Assembly (NCBI RefSeq): GCF_036370855.1
Contig: NC_088101.1
Span: forward strand, 5,649,501 to 5,713,500
Direction of reading: 5' to 3'
Length of the DNA: 64,000 nt
Source of the DNA: Dromaius novaehollandiae
Taxonomy: Eukaryota; Chordata; Aves; Casuariiformes; Dromaiidae
Shown: positions 50,101-62,800 of the stretch, piece after piece
Position numbering within the stretch: position 1 is the stretch's first letter
How the letters are laid out: each line of letters starts with the position of its first letter
Notes under the pieces: model-generated
The model's input: only the letters and a program-made list of their open reading frames with translations
Databases searched by the model: none
What the model was told of the DNA's origin: nothing
Program-made: the position numbers and the translations under genes

Positions 50101-53100
50101 CCTCCTGGCCCTCCCGCCATGCTGGTTTCTTCCAGCATGAGCCCAGAAAGCCCCGGGCCCCCATTTCCTCGTTCCTGCTCCAAGGGACCTGGCTCCTTCC
50201 AGCACCCCACAGCTCCCCGACACCTCGCGGCACCCCCATGGCCCCTGGCCGCGCCATGTCCCGCACAATGCCTCACCACGGTCACCCCAGAGGGGTCCCA
50301 GACTTCCCGATACTGGTGCAGCAGCCAGAGGAGATGCTCCCAGGCGTGCTCACGGTGCTCCTCCACGTGCAGGAGGACACCCATCATGGCACCCATCGCC
50401 CTGAGCACAGCCTGCTTGACCTGCCGAGGGACGGTGACACGCCGTGTCAAGGGCTGAGGGTCTCTCCAGCGCTCGCCTCCCCCAGACACCAGCCTGCCCT
50501 TCCCGCACGGGGGCTTCCCCTTCCCTGTTGCCCCTGGTGAGAAGGGCTCGCTGGCCAGCACAGAGAGCATTTCCTCCCGGCACCCCCAGCCTCCCCCGTC
50601 GAAAGGCCCTGGCATTCGGCCGCTTCCCAGAAGGCAGCCCCCAGTCCCCGGACTCCCGGCTCGGGGCGCTTTCGCGACCAGCCTGCTCCCTTTGGCCCCT
50701 CGCACAGTGCCGCGGACAACCCCACCAGCCCCCGTGGACATCCCCACTGCTGCCCACGGCTGCGAGAGCAGCAACACTCGCCTCTTCCTCCTCGCAGCAC
50801 CGCCGCTTTCTGCTCACGTAGCAGAAGAGCGGGTAAACGTGGGCACAGAGCTGGGCAGGCCCCAGGCGAGGGAAGGCACCTTTCTCCCCCTCGCGGAAGT
50901 ACATGCTTATGCCGCTGCACCACTGCTCCAGAACTGCAGCACAAGAAGGGAAACAGGATCGCACCAAAGTCTCTGACTGGTGAAGACCTTGCACTGGCCC
51001 CCAGGCCTGCTTTAAGCCCAGGCCAGGCTCGCCAGGGCACAGGTTGCAAGGAGATCTGCCTTCAGGGACGCGTTGTGCCATGGTCTGAGACACCTGGATG
51101 GCAACGCTGCCTTGTTTCTCCCCTCTTCCGCCCCAGCACCACACCTTCTCCTCCGCACAGCCTCGCTCCCTTCCACCACTGCCCGCTGCAGCCCCGGCCT
51201 CCCCCTTCCCAAACGTCTGCCCCTCAGCACACGCTTGGAGGTTTTGGCTGTTCTTTCCCATGCTCTCCCTTCAAGCCCACCAACACAAAGCCAGGCTGCC
51301 CTCAGGGAAAGGGAGGAGAAGGGGGGGAAACAAAACTGGGCAGAGCTCCGCCAAAGGCAGCTAAAACCAGGAGGCAAGTGCGGGAGCAGAGACCAGGCAG
51401 GGACCCAAGAGCTCCTCAGGGCACCTGCACCCAGCACCATCCCGGCCAGCCCACGGACCCCACCCCCAGCGGCACCCGCTGCTCCCGCACGTTGAGGGCA
51501 CTTGGCGGCTGCTGAGGCTGGAGCTCGCCGCAGGCTCAGCCCTGCCGTGCCGGCCCCGAGACCCCGGCGAGGCACCCAGGGCCACCCCGATCCCTCCCCC
51601 TCCCCCTTCCCCTTCCCCTTCTCCTTCCCCTTCCTGTGGCCCAACCATGGACCCAAAACTCACCGCCGCAGACGGCGCACAGCATCCGGCCGCTCCCCAC
51701 CTCGCTCAGCACGCCGCGCAGGGCTGACAGGGTCGTTGCCGCGAAGGGCACGCACTGCAGGGCTGCAGAGAGGGCAGGGGTGGGCGACCCTGTCAGCCAG
51801 AGCCGCCTTGGCCCGCGGGCTCCATCCCCCGGCAGCGCTGCCGCGCCAGGGCCACAGCTGCGGGGCCGCGGGGCTGTGCCAGGGGCAGGGGGACGGGAGA
51901 GCTGCCGCAGCACTGGGAGAGGCCCCGGCACGAGGAGGCTGCTGCCAGGGTGCCCATGTGCCGACGGCCTTCCCCGAGGTGTGTGGGAAAGCCCTGGGCA
52001 CAGCGAGGGCGATGCAGGGCAGAGCCTGGTGTGTTTGGTCTCTGGCGGGTTCCCTCCAGCCCAGCCCAGACCGTTCTGGGCAGGGGCAGGAGTCCCGTCT
52101 CCCGCCCGGCACCCGCTGCAACCCGCAGCAGCAGGCTGGGGGGCCGTACCGTAGCGTGTGGCGAGGTTGCGCAGGGTGATGAGGACAAACTCCTCCGACG
52201 TCTCCTCCAGGGCCTTCAGGTGGCCCTGCAGCGCCGACACCACGTCGCACAAGTGGGAGCGGGCCAGCGCCACCAGGACATCACTAGCCGCCGTCCTCAC
52301 GGAGGCCGTCCCACCCTGGAAGACAGCAGCTCGCGTGTGGCAGGAGCACGACCGGCCGTCTCCCACGGCTCGGCCTCCAGGCAGGACACACAACCCGTAA
52401 CTTGACTCCGACCGTCCCTCGCTCACAAACAGCCCCGCGGCCACCTCTCTGCACAGCCCCGGGCCACCGCCCCAACCCCCCGCCAGGACAAGTCCCAAAG
52501 GCTCTCCATAGGACGGCCAGGCCGGGCGCCGGCGTCCGGGGTCACCCTCAGAGAGAACAAGCTCACCTGGGCCGCTCGCAGGTCCTCCAACGCCACTGCT
52601 ATCACTCTGTCCACCTCAGAGCTCTGCAGATGGCTCTCGTCGCCCCACAAGACGCTCTCCAGCTCGCGGTAGGTCTCCGCTCTGCTGCCCTGGGGACACA
52701 CCGCACACGGCAGCGATGGGACATGCCGCCCCGCAGCAGCTCCGCCACGCTGACGCCGCGGACGAGCTGCCGGTGCCGCTCAGCACAGCCGTCGGGAGCA
52801 GGCGAGAAACCCAGCACTGGGATTTCCTGACCCCGCCCCCAACCCCGGGGACACCGCCACCTCCTGTGGGAAAGGAGGGCACGCGGGAGCCTCCGCCCAG
52901 CACCACCGGCAGGATCAGCGTTTTGGGATGAGGCGCAGCAGGAGGGCAGAGGTGCCGCTGGGCGAGATCAGCCTGCGGCACTCGGGGAAGCCAGGGTGCT
53001 GCGGGGAGCCCTCAAACCCCACGCAGCCCCGCAGGACGCCCCCGCCTCACCTCGGCGTCTTGCAGCCGGTTCAACAGAGAAGTCACCACGGTGGCAAAGG

Positions 53101-53494
53101 TAGCGATGGCCACAGGGACAGACCCGGCCGCCTTGCCACCGTCCTCGCCACGCGCAGGTCCCGACTGGGCACCTACCCAAGTGAAGAAACCTGGAAGGAA
53201 AGCAACCGAGGGTTTGCATCGCTCCAGCAGCCGCAGGGACGGGCCCCGAGTCGGGCAAACGTCTCCCCAGCCGGAGCATGGGCCCGCAGGAGAGGCCGGT
53301 GGAGCCGGCTCTGTGCAGCCTGGGGAAGAGCAGCCCGGGGCAGCTTGGGGCTGGCCCCAAGCGCGTGACCCTGGCTCTCCCTGTGCCAAGAACATGGGCA
53401 CCAGCAGGTCCCTGTCCCCCCCACCAGCGTGCTGGCAGGCGTGGTGCTGAGCGCGGTGCCGGTCCCCACCTCGGAGCGCTCGCAGCACCCCCAT
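38191..53494 (-). CDS. MROH2-like maestro HEAT-like repeat protein, intact 41-exon model
   Basis: Predicted large alpha-helical HEAT-repeat protein; function in this family is poorly known. Coding exons, minus strand: 53470-53494, 53051-53190, 52567-52689, 52150-52315, 51664-51762, 50782-50933, 50277-50420, 49655-49747, 49382-49451, 49156-49269, 48907-48980, 48553-48672, 48248-48355, 47793-47952, 47419-47459, 46996-47140, 46726-46778, 46165-46272, 45717-45836, 45434-45529, 45120-45269, 44623-44745, 44193-44263, 43873-44008, 43648-43743, 43064-43168, 42754-42877, 42409-42518, 42118-42273, 41846-42000, 41434-41596, 40972-41138, 40536-40673, 40227-40338, 39981-40127, 39499-39681, 39232-39384, 38962-39084, 38692-38794, 38499-38564, 38191-38294. 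The sum is 4,836 nt, 1,611 residues plus stop, close to MROH2 length. Start is MGVLRALRGFFTWVGAQ. Family landmarks in order: ETYRELESVLW, ASDVLVALARSH, CPEETIEFLYYKL, CHDPAAQVRRAVLHFIG, FLYKALGTALAAC, ERERALQVCVQVLG, NLRLTATAFFAE, MRGLGNAASGAP. Intron 6 needs a GC donor, the donor after 41,846 is weak (GTCTGT), about 13 residues seem missing between exons 20 and 21, and the terminal exon is the least certain. MROH2B versus a bird-specific paralogue cannot be decided. Confidence 0.9.
42350..42371. repeat. short CA repeat in MROH intron
   Basis: About ten CA units lie in the intron between coding exons 28 and 29. Confidence 0.9.
51595..51638. repeat. (CCCCTT)n-like tract in MROH intron 5
   Basis: A short run of CCCCTTCCCCTT words lies about 25 bp upstream of the fifth exon's 3' border, on the intron side. 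The minus strand is purine-only. Confidence 0.85.
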
Positions 53495-54180
53495 CGCGGC
53501 AGGACTCCCTATACAGATGTGCTGCTCCACCAGCACCTCCTCCCACGGGAGCCGCGAGCCACTGGGCCAGCGCCGGCCTCGGGGAGGGGGGGGACCCACA
53601 AGGGCCACTGTGACACGCGGGGGCCCCAACGCCTCACAGAGGGCTGCTGGCAACGTGAGGCTGGGGGGGGGCAGGCACCGGGGACACACCCCCACACACA
53701 CACCCCAAACGTGGCACTGTCCCAGGCTCCAGCGCTCGCTCCTCGGCCCCCAGCCCTTTCCAGCGGCGACTGTCTCCTGCCGTCACACAGGGGCAAGTGC
53801 TCCGGCAGAGAGGCCCTGGGAGCCAGTTCGCGCCATTGCTCACACAAGCACCTGGTCATTCGGTCGCCTAGAAAGCCTCGCTGGCACCCGGGGCCTGACG
53901 GCATCAGGCCACAAGCTGCCAGGTCACGCAGGCTGCAAAGCTGCTCTCCAGTCCCCCGGCCAGCCCACAACACAAGCGTTTTGTTTAGATGTAGCAGCAC
54001 TAATTCATTACAAGGTCGTGGAATAAAAGCTGGTGCCAGGTGGAAGGCAACGTTATCGCCCTTCCCTCCGGATTTAGGAGCTGCGTCCCTGCAGCCTCGA
54101 CGAGCCTTCTGATAGACCTGGGCTCCCTGGGCTCAGCGCTGCACAAAGGCAAAGCAAAGCTGGTCTTTGCCCCACAGTTC
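53495..54180. other. MROH 5' UTR / promoter region
   Basis: GC-rich sequence upstream of the putative MROH start codon. It contains a CA/C run at 53,691-53,706. The promoter and any upstream non-coding exon cannot be placed by eye. No other gene was recognised. Confidence 0.4.
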
Positions 54181-55810
54181 TTGCAAGAGTCCATACTTTA
54201 AGAAATTCTTAATTACACAATCTAAATTTAGAACTGATTCACTTCTAATACAACTCAGATATCTTTATATATTTTTAACTTTAAAGGTTGAACTTGTTCA
54301 GCTTTCCACGTCTCTCGAGGTACTGCTTTCACTTAGGTGTAGTGGGTCCAGGAATCAATTCCCTGCAGCTTCACAGCAGCATTTGTTGTTAGCAGTACAA
54401 GATACGGTCCTCTCCATTTTTCTCTCAACGGCTCATCCTTCCAGGTTCGAAGACACACTCGATCTCCCGGCTGCAATGAATGTACAGGTGAATCTAAAAG
54501 CACGGGAGATCTTAACTGGATGTACCTGCGGAGAGAAGGAAGAACCTTTGCCAGAGACAAGAGAGAATCCCTTAAAATTTGATCCCCCTTAATGTGCATT
54601 GGAATTGCATTTCCAGTTAAATTTACAGGCTAAGGTTCAGCATACAGAATCTCAAAGGGACTAACTTTCTCCCTACCCCTTGGGGTTATTCTGAGTCTTA
54701 ATAATGCCCGAGGGAAGACATCAGTCCATTTCATCTGAGTCTCCTGACACAGTTTCCCTATCTGTCTCTTCATTGTTTGATTCGTTCTTTCCACTTTTCC
54801 CCTGGATTGTGGCCTCCAGGGGGGATGTAAATCCCATTTAATTTGCAGTATTTTTGAGATTTCCTGTGCTATTTCTGCTATAAAATGAGGTCCCCTATCC
54901 AAAGAAAAAAGGTCTCAGCAATTACCAACAAATATTTATATCCACTACAGCTTGGTAATTCAGAAAAATCAATTTGCCAGTAATCCCCGGGCGTGAAGGC
55001 CCTTTTTACTTCCCCTGGCAGGGAGGGGCTTCTTCTGACTCTCGGGATTATTTCTAAGACAGAGTTCACGTTTTTGTGTAATACCCTTTGCAATTAGGAA
55101 CATACTAATTCCCACAGCAAACCTTGTAGCTGTTTCAGCCAACGCCTCGGCTCCCATGCGGCTACTAGCATATATTTGCTTCATCAGCTTCTTCATTACC
55201 GGCAAAGTTCCCACACATTGTCCAGTAGATGTTACCCACCATCCTTCGGAAGTCTTTCTGCACTTCAGGATTTCTGCTAATTTATTTTCTTTTTCAGTGT
55301 ATACGGGAATTTCCATTTTTAATGTTCTCTCTGGAACTGATGCTGCTACCGACACGGACAATGCTACCCTTTTTGCAGCCTCATCGGCCCTTTTGTTCCC
55401 TTGAACTATGTCAGTCTGTCCGGATTGGTGCACTTTGCAATGCACTACTGCTGTTTCTTTGGGTTTATTAACTGCTTCGAGTGGTTCCATAGCCTGGTGC
55501 CCTCTCTCAGGTACCTAAAGCTCAAATGGCTTTGTTAGGTTTGGAAGTCCTAATGCGGGAGCACTCAGGAGAGCAATCTTGAGTTCCTCAAATCCTTTTT
55601 GGCGCTCGGGAGTCCACTCCAGCAAGTCTCCTGGCCCCTTAACAGCTTCACAGAAAGGCTTTGCCGTTAATCCAAAACGAGGTATGCAGAGGCAACACCA
55701 CCCGGCCATTCCTAAAAAATCCCGAGTGCTCTTTTTGCTTTTGGGGGGGCCATTGGACAAACCACTTCTTCCCTTTCAATTCCTAATTTTCTTTCCCCCG
55801 AGACATTTCA
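54180..55810 (-). mobile_element. endogenous retrovirus fossil, class I (gammaretrovirus-like), pol remnant
   Basis: A broken fossil on the minus strand, the same strand as the MROH gene it lies upstream of. Parts in 5' to 3' order: late reverse transcriptase (about 55,515-55,760), RNase H and the integrase zinc-binding region (about 54,970-55,490), integrase core (about 54,630-54,960) and the integrase C-terminal GPY/F-type domain (about 54,333-54,599). The order, the words RPQSRGKVERTNQT and [11 protein letters not shown], and the GPY/F domain point to class I. Several breaks are evident. No gag, env or flanking LTR was recognised, so it cannot be dated from LTRs; decay suggests an old insertion. 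Outer borders are approximate. Confidence 0.88.
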
Positions 55811-56831
55811 GATCCTAGAGAGACTACACTTTCCTTCATGAGCTGTACTTTTTTCTGAGACACCCCACTTTTTCTGACACATCCCCCAGTCAAAACACTC
55901 CTGGGCTGTGTCCAGTCCCACTCCCCCGTGCCACCTCCATCCCTATCCCACCCGCGTCCATGCTGGGAGCAACCAGAAGATCCTCCCTGCTCGCCCCAAG
56001 GCACCCCTGGGCTGCAGGGGGTCATCTGGCAACAGCAGAGCAACAGCCCCATTGCTCAAAGTGGCCTTTCTGGGGGACATGCTGGGCACGGAGGGGACTG
56101 GCTGCCCCAGCTGCCCTTTTGCAAAGCTCTCTGCCCTGAGGGCATTGAGCCCAGGCAGATGGAGCAGGCGTTTATGAGAGACTCATCTTCCCTTAAAGAA
56201 AAACACAAAAAAGAACAACAAAACTAACTGCTTGCTGGCTCACACAAGCTGAGTCCAGGAGGCCTGACACAAATGGGAGAAGGCAGCAAGCCTGAGCTCT
56301 TCCCAAGCTTGTTCAGGAGCAGAAAGGGAAGATGGTCCTTTAGGAAACCCCTTTCCTTTCATAGGCGCTTTGCAAACCCTCATTCATAAGGCTGTCTGGT
56401 GAGGGGAATTGCCTGCAAAGCCTGGGAAGCAGAAGGAAAAGCAATGCTGCATGACAGGCACTGTCTGACCATGGGGACTCAGGGGGACAAAGCCTTTGTG
56501 TGGGACCTTTCACAGTAGGAAAGACAGGGGACAGTTTTGCACCGAAGGTTGAGGTGCAGCTGCATAGTGGCCCTTGAAGCTACCATCTCTTATCTTTCCA
56601 AAAGAAGGATGGTTGGGGGGCGGGAGGGGGAGAAGAAGAAGTGGTATTTGATGAAATACAATGGAGTAACTTGAAATAAGAAAGCTGCACAGCAAATTAT
56701 CTTCCTTACTCTGGACACCACTTACCAAGAAAGCTAAGCAAGCAAATGAAGAGGGAATCGCTCAGAGTCTGACTCTCAATTGCCTTCAGCTCCCTTTGCA
56801 CCACTGTGGAGACGTGAGGCTCCCTCCCCAA
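55811..56831. other. spacer between retroviral fossil and copy B
   Basis: No gene recognised. The sequence changes into the duplicated block at 56,832. It may contain further decayed retroviral or unit sequence that cannot be assigned by eye. Confidence 0.4.
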
Positions 56832-59800
56832 GCATAAAGGGGTTCAGACTCATCGGGGGGTGCTATGAACAGGGGCCATGTCAAAGTGAGAATAAACCCT
56901 TGTGCTCAGTCTGGGCAGCTGATGGCTAGGGCTTGACTAGTTTCCTACCAATGGGAGTGGAAAGATACCTGCTGAGTTTGAAGGAAACCCAACTTGGCTT
57001 TTGTGGCTCATCTTCTCAGAGAAGGAAAATAATTCCTGATGGTGTTTCTGCAGTCTCTTGTAGCTGAACTGAAGAGCAGCTCGAAGGAGAAGCTCTTGAT
57101 TCAGAGCCCAACCTTCTTTGTACCATCTTGTCTAATCTGCTTTACATGGGAGAAGCTACTTTGTGACGTAGCAATACTCCGAGTTCATCAGGTTATACCT
57201 CGAGACAGTTTCTCTTGTGTTCTCTTTTCTGTTCATCTTTCCCTTTCTTGAGCTGCTTTCTTTTCATGTTCTTATCAAATTTTTAGCAGACAGATGTGCA
57301 CAGCAGTATGAAGAGGGCTGCCTCGCAGAAAATGAGTTCCGGAACTGCCGTTCATCTTAGTCACTATTTATTTTATTTTTATACCCTCTTATTTGATTTA
57401 TGGAAGGAGAATATATAAAGCATGTTTGAACATCTTACACTTGCTTGGAGAACCCTTCCCTCAGCCAACAATGTCAATGGTGAGGACCAGGACTAGGATG
57501 TCGGAGGTGAGCCACTCAGTGGGCGAAACACGACCCGTTGCCCATGCAGTGAATTAGGAGCGGGAAGTCATGCCAGCTCTTCTCGCAGTGACTGTTGCAT
57601 TTTTAAGTGCTTATTGATGTTTCTCCTGTTAATGGCAGCAGGATTTTCAGGAGCACAAAGAAGAGCCTGCTCTCCAGCAGGCCACTGGAGTGCTCTGTGA
57701 CCTTGCCTTCTTAAGGGTCCTATTTTGCCCGCGAGCAGCTGAGGTTGCTGTTTCCTTCAGAGGGAGCTCAGCCCGGGAGTCAAGGTGCAATTCAGTTGTG
57801 AGCTGCCTCATGAACGTGTCTGGGGAGAACTCCCATCCTGTCCCAGGCAGCCTTTGTGGCAGTGGAGGGGGAGGATACATTCCCTTTGCACAAGTGCCAC
57901 GAAATGTCCCAATTCTTCACCCACCTGCGAGGCAGCTTAAAGAGGGTGCGAGGTGATGGTGGGTTATGGTATTTGGCCTGTTCAGAAGGTGTGCGAGTAC
58001 TGGCGGCGGCGGCGGTGGTGCAGTCTGGCTGGTCCTTGTGGGCTTAGTGTCTGCCCTTGATCTACTGCCTTGTCTTCTGCTGCTTTTCCTGATTGCTGCC
58101 TGGGTCCTTGAGCTCTGTGCAAGAGAGAAATGGGGCAGCTTCTTGCAGTGTGTGCTGGGACACCCCAGTGCACACAGCCCATGAGTAATTTTCTTGGAAT
58201 TGCAGACAACCACTGCTTCTCACTGGCTAGGTGATGCCCATGCAAGCTGTATTTTGCTCTGTAACACTCCTTGGCCTTGTGAGGGACTCTGGGGGGCAAA
58301 AGGAAATGGCTGAGCAATTAGCTTTCTGGCAGCGCTTTTGTTGCTGCCTCCTGTCCCCCAGCAGGTTCTCTCAGGGATTTGTTGCCACAGGTGGGAAAGC
58401 AGCCTGCAGTGCCTGCTGGGGACCTGGGCCTGGGGGCTTTATTTCCCTTGGTGCTCTGGAGTGACGTGCCCAGCCATGGATGGGACATATGTGACTGCTG
58501 TGTGACGGATTGTGAGTGACGGCAGCTCATTGCTGGGCCTTCCAGCCCCACTGCGGGTCGTGGGAGCTTTTCTGTGCCGAGAGGGAACCGGGGAATTGCT
58601 GGAGGTGAGCGTCCTTGGTGGGTGGTTTGGGGGGAGCTGGGGCAGGCTGAGTGTGTCTGTTTCCATTCCTGGTGGCGATGAAGCCTCCCGGTGCTGCAGA
58701 GGGGCTGGGAAAGTCTGCCTGTGTGCTGCTGGCACCAATAAAGTGTGCAGCAGGTCGTTCTCCCTTGCGCATCGCAGCCCTGCCAAGGCAGGAACGTAAC
58801 AGCACGGGTGTGGGGTGGGAGAGCTGTTCATCTGTTGCCATGTGCTGCTGACGTGGGGCGTAGCTGGGTTTGGTCTGGGATCCTTCACTCGTGGTACTGG
58901 TACGTGCCCGGAGGAGGGCGTGGATGCAGATGGTGGGGATAATTTTGCAGAGTTAGCATTTGGGTTTGATGTTTTGCAGTTGCACGTAAAGGATCATATT
59001 CAGTGAAGAAGTGCCATCGGGCCTCGCCTGGCAGCTCATGCCTGGAGTGGCAGCAGTACAGTGCATCTGCATCACTACGAGTGCTGCTTACATCCCCCCC
59101 AGGACACTCGGAGAAACTTCCTGCTGTCCAAAATCACTGTTTGGAGGACCTTGTTTGCCTTGGTGTCGTGTACTGTTCAGGGTGCTTCCCAGTTGTGGGG
59201 GTGCCGTCCCGACCCCAGGCAGGGACAGATGCACAAATACAAGGCACACAAGGATCATTAGACGATCAAACAGCAGCTGTTGGAGAAATGGCTGCTCCAG
59301 CCAGTCTGTGTCCCTGCAGGGGTTCCCCAGTGTTATCCTCATCAAGGCAATAAGAAGACGGGAGAGTCTCTGGCACCGCTGAGCGTCAGTCCATGGTGAG
59401 GAACCCGGGGAGGGGCAACTAATAAGTTTTTATGCAACAGGTGCATGCACAATAAGCAGAATTACGTTATGCTCGTGAAACAGTTGTGTGACATTATAGC
59501 CACTAAAGCATGCCAAGCTAGGGGTTGTAACAGATAAGATGTGCAGGACAGTTTATACTGTTTCTCTTTCCTCCTGGGACAGTCTGGCTAGTTCCCATCG
59601 CCTAGCTCCTCAACGCTCTTCCGCATTACTCCATACACCGGTGTTTGCGTGCGTGGAGTTGTAGGGGAAGTTTTCCTGGGGTAGAACCGGCTGGTGAGGT
59701 GAGGCGGGGAGCTGGCTTACATGGAAGGGGCGGTTTGAAAGATGATGCTTCTTGGCTGACAGACCTTCCAGTAAGGAAGGCCAAGTCCAGCCGAGCAATC

Positions 59801-62800
59801 TCCAGGCAGCTCTGCTCTTTGGGCTCTGCCATAAAACCCTGGTCTAGTCTGCTGGAACAGCTTCTGATAACGCACGTAAGGATGAATTTCTGCACTGACA
59901 GACTCCTCAGGAAACTTCACAAGACAAATATGGGACTTCTGTAACAAAAGAAAAAAACCAACAACTCTAAACAAACCTAGCATCTTCTCTGGAAAGGAAA
60001 TCATTTTTATAGTTGTGAAGTTTGAATGAAAATAACAACTGAAAACAGAGGCCCAATCCAAGCTGTATTCAGAGGTGTGATACTTATCCCCTTTTATTAA
60101 CGATTCCTATTCCTTGTTCCCCTTGGAACTTCACCCAGAATGATTTAAAATAATGGAAGGGTTTAATGGCCCAGAACATTTTAAAAGCAGAGGCGAAGAT
60201 TTAGGAATTGGTTACAGAAGCAACAGGTCTCTTTCAGACAAGCAGCGAGAAATTGTCAGCATTGTAGCTCTTGAGACAATTCTGTTTTTCCTCTTTCTAA
60301 TTCTGCGCTGCAGTTAGACGTGTTAGCAATCACCAAAACAAGACACCACTCAGAGAGGGACAGACAGATAGGACCTGCTGTCTGAACATGACTTCCACCT
60401 GCTGTACTTAAATGAGACTCTCAGTTTAACGCGTGCATCAAGCGTGCAATGCGATTAGCTTCCTGTAGACTCCTTTCTCAAGGAGTTGGGCTTGTAGCAG
60501 AGGGAGGATGCCAGCAAAAGAGGAGGACCCAAACCTGTGGAAGCAAGGATGCCTGTTGTGCCAGAAGCGGCCTCTTGCTCAGCTCCAGAGGCTCTCGCTC
60601 ACCACTTGAAACGTGGCCGCGGGACCTTGTTCGACAGCGATGGGAGGCTGATGCTGGATGACTCCTTGGTCTGTGAGCGATGAACAGCAGTGCACGATTG
60701 CAAACCTCTGCTCATGACTGAGCTCCCTCATTGCCCACAGCTGTTGGAGCCAGGCAGGGCAGACGATGCTGAATTCTCCGTATGCATCTCTACCACGCTC
60801 CTCTACTTCATGCTTTGCCACTTCCCTAGCTATGTCCCTGGGAGCCAAACCCCTCCCTCAGGAGCAGGGCAGCTCAGGCAGAGTGGCTTTGTGCCACTCA
60901 CTGCATTTGCACCAAGGAAATGATGCTGCAGCCTTGGGTCAGGCTCGGTGCTGTTGCTCGGGGCTCAGTGCAGGAGCTCGACCTGCTGGTTCCCAGGCTG
61001 GGCCTTTTCCCTGGTTTTGCTGCTCCCCTCCCTGCCTTGGGAGAGACTTTGTGCGGGGCCAGTCTGGGCATTAGTGCTGGTGTCTGAGCAGGGCAAAACG
61101 CTGCAGGGAAAGAAATCCCCTCTGCAAGGGAGGACGAGGGCGCCTGTGTGGCGTCGTTCAGCCCTGCTGGGAGGAGACTTGGGGTGCTTTCTGCAGCAGC
61201 TGAGCACTGCTCCCACTGGACTCAGCCTCAGGGCCCCAGAAGAACGGCCTGCCTTGGCGATGGATGCAAAACTCGTCACAGCCCTGCGGAGGGCTGCGAT
61301 GTCTCCCTGGCTCCCTGTCCCCCACTGCAGAGCTTTGCCTGCTCCCAGGGGGAAGAAGGAGCCAAAATCCTCTGCTGGCTCACAGGTCTCTGGGCACCGG
61401 CAGCTGCACCCTCTGCCTGGGGCTGCTGCACTGCAGTGGGGAGTTGGGGGACCTTCCTGCCCCATGGGAAGGGACTCAGCACAGAGCCTGCTGAGAGCCG
61501 CTCTCCAGGCAGGCAGCTCCCAAAGCGTTTCAGTGGGGGACATGGTCACGGCTCAACAGGGGCTGCGTGCTAGTGATTAAACCGAGGTGCCGGCCCTTTT
61601 CTCCCCTTGCGCTGCACCGCAGCCAGGAGAGAGGGGAGCCGCTGCTCTGCTGAAGGAGGCCCTGAAAGAGCCCAGGTCTGCCCTGTCTGCTGTCACGCAG
61701 CCGGGGTGCTGCAGCTCCCCGAGCTCTGAGCGCAGCAGTGTCCCGGGCTCCCGCACGTGTCTGGTGGCTGGACCGTGCTGGTCTGCGCCATCTCCCTGGT
61801 GTGGAAGGGTGGCTCTGTGTCAGCCAGGGAGAGCAGCTGGGACTTGCTGCCCCCGCACACAGTTTTGGGGCTTCAGTATCCCATCTGACTCATAAATAAA
61901 AAAGGAAGAACAATGTGTGGTTGCTTAATATTCCAGGCGAGTTTGCTTGCTTTGCTGTCTGAAGAAGAGGGCAAACCATACACTCTGGCAGCTGCACACC
62001 TGGTGCTCAGTAATTTGGGTTGTGCCCTATTAAGGCTGCCCCCAGAGATGGTCGGGACGTTCGTCCTGCCTCAACTTCCGTGCCCAGGGTGCCAGGGCTG
62101 GCAGATGGGCCAGGAGACCTGTAGAAGAAAAATGCCTTTCTGCTGCTGGGAGAGACAGAAACAGATGATACACCTTTCTGCTTTGTGGCTGCAAGACTTG
62201 TCTTGTGCAACATGAATTATCACATCTGCCCACGTCACAGACTGTAAAGGGACCATTCATATCAAGTGTGCCCAAGGCATCCTTTCTCCTTTTTCCACCG
62301 ACTCACTGGGAACTGGCTGCGACAGGTATCTGGCTGCTGTATCTAGTATATAGCAGGCAGTTCCTGGTGGAGAGCTGATGGGATTATTCAGCTGACATCT
62401 TCAGCGGGGCGGGGGGGTGCGTTTCCCTGCGTTCCAGGCAGGCTGCTCTCATCACTGAGCCTTTGGGGCCGTTGGCTCTGCCAGGCAGGGAAGAGCCGAA
62501 GGCTGTGCGCTGCCAGCCCTGAGTGTGTTGGTGTCTGACAATAATCAGGGTGTAGGGGAGAATTACATGGGAGTTAGGCGCGTCTGTGTTGCCCCCAGGC
62601 AGTGGGGGACAGACCTGCATTCGCCGTGTTGCCAAAGCCCTAAGTGTGGAGAGCCTGAGACCCCTGAAATGTGGTGCCCGCAGGATAAGTGCAGGAGCCG
62701 CTCGCTCCACGTTGGTTATGGTGATTTCAGAGCTGGGACTTGCTGCAGAGCTTGCGGTGCTCCTTCACTGCCCTCTGTCAGGGTTTGGTTTTAGTGATGC

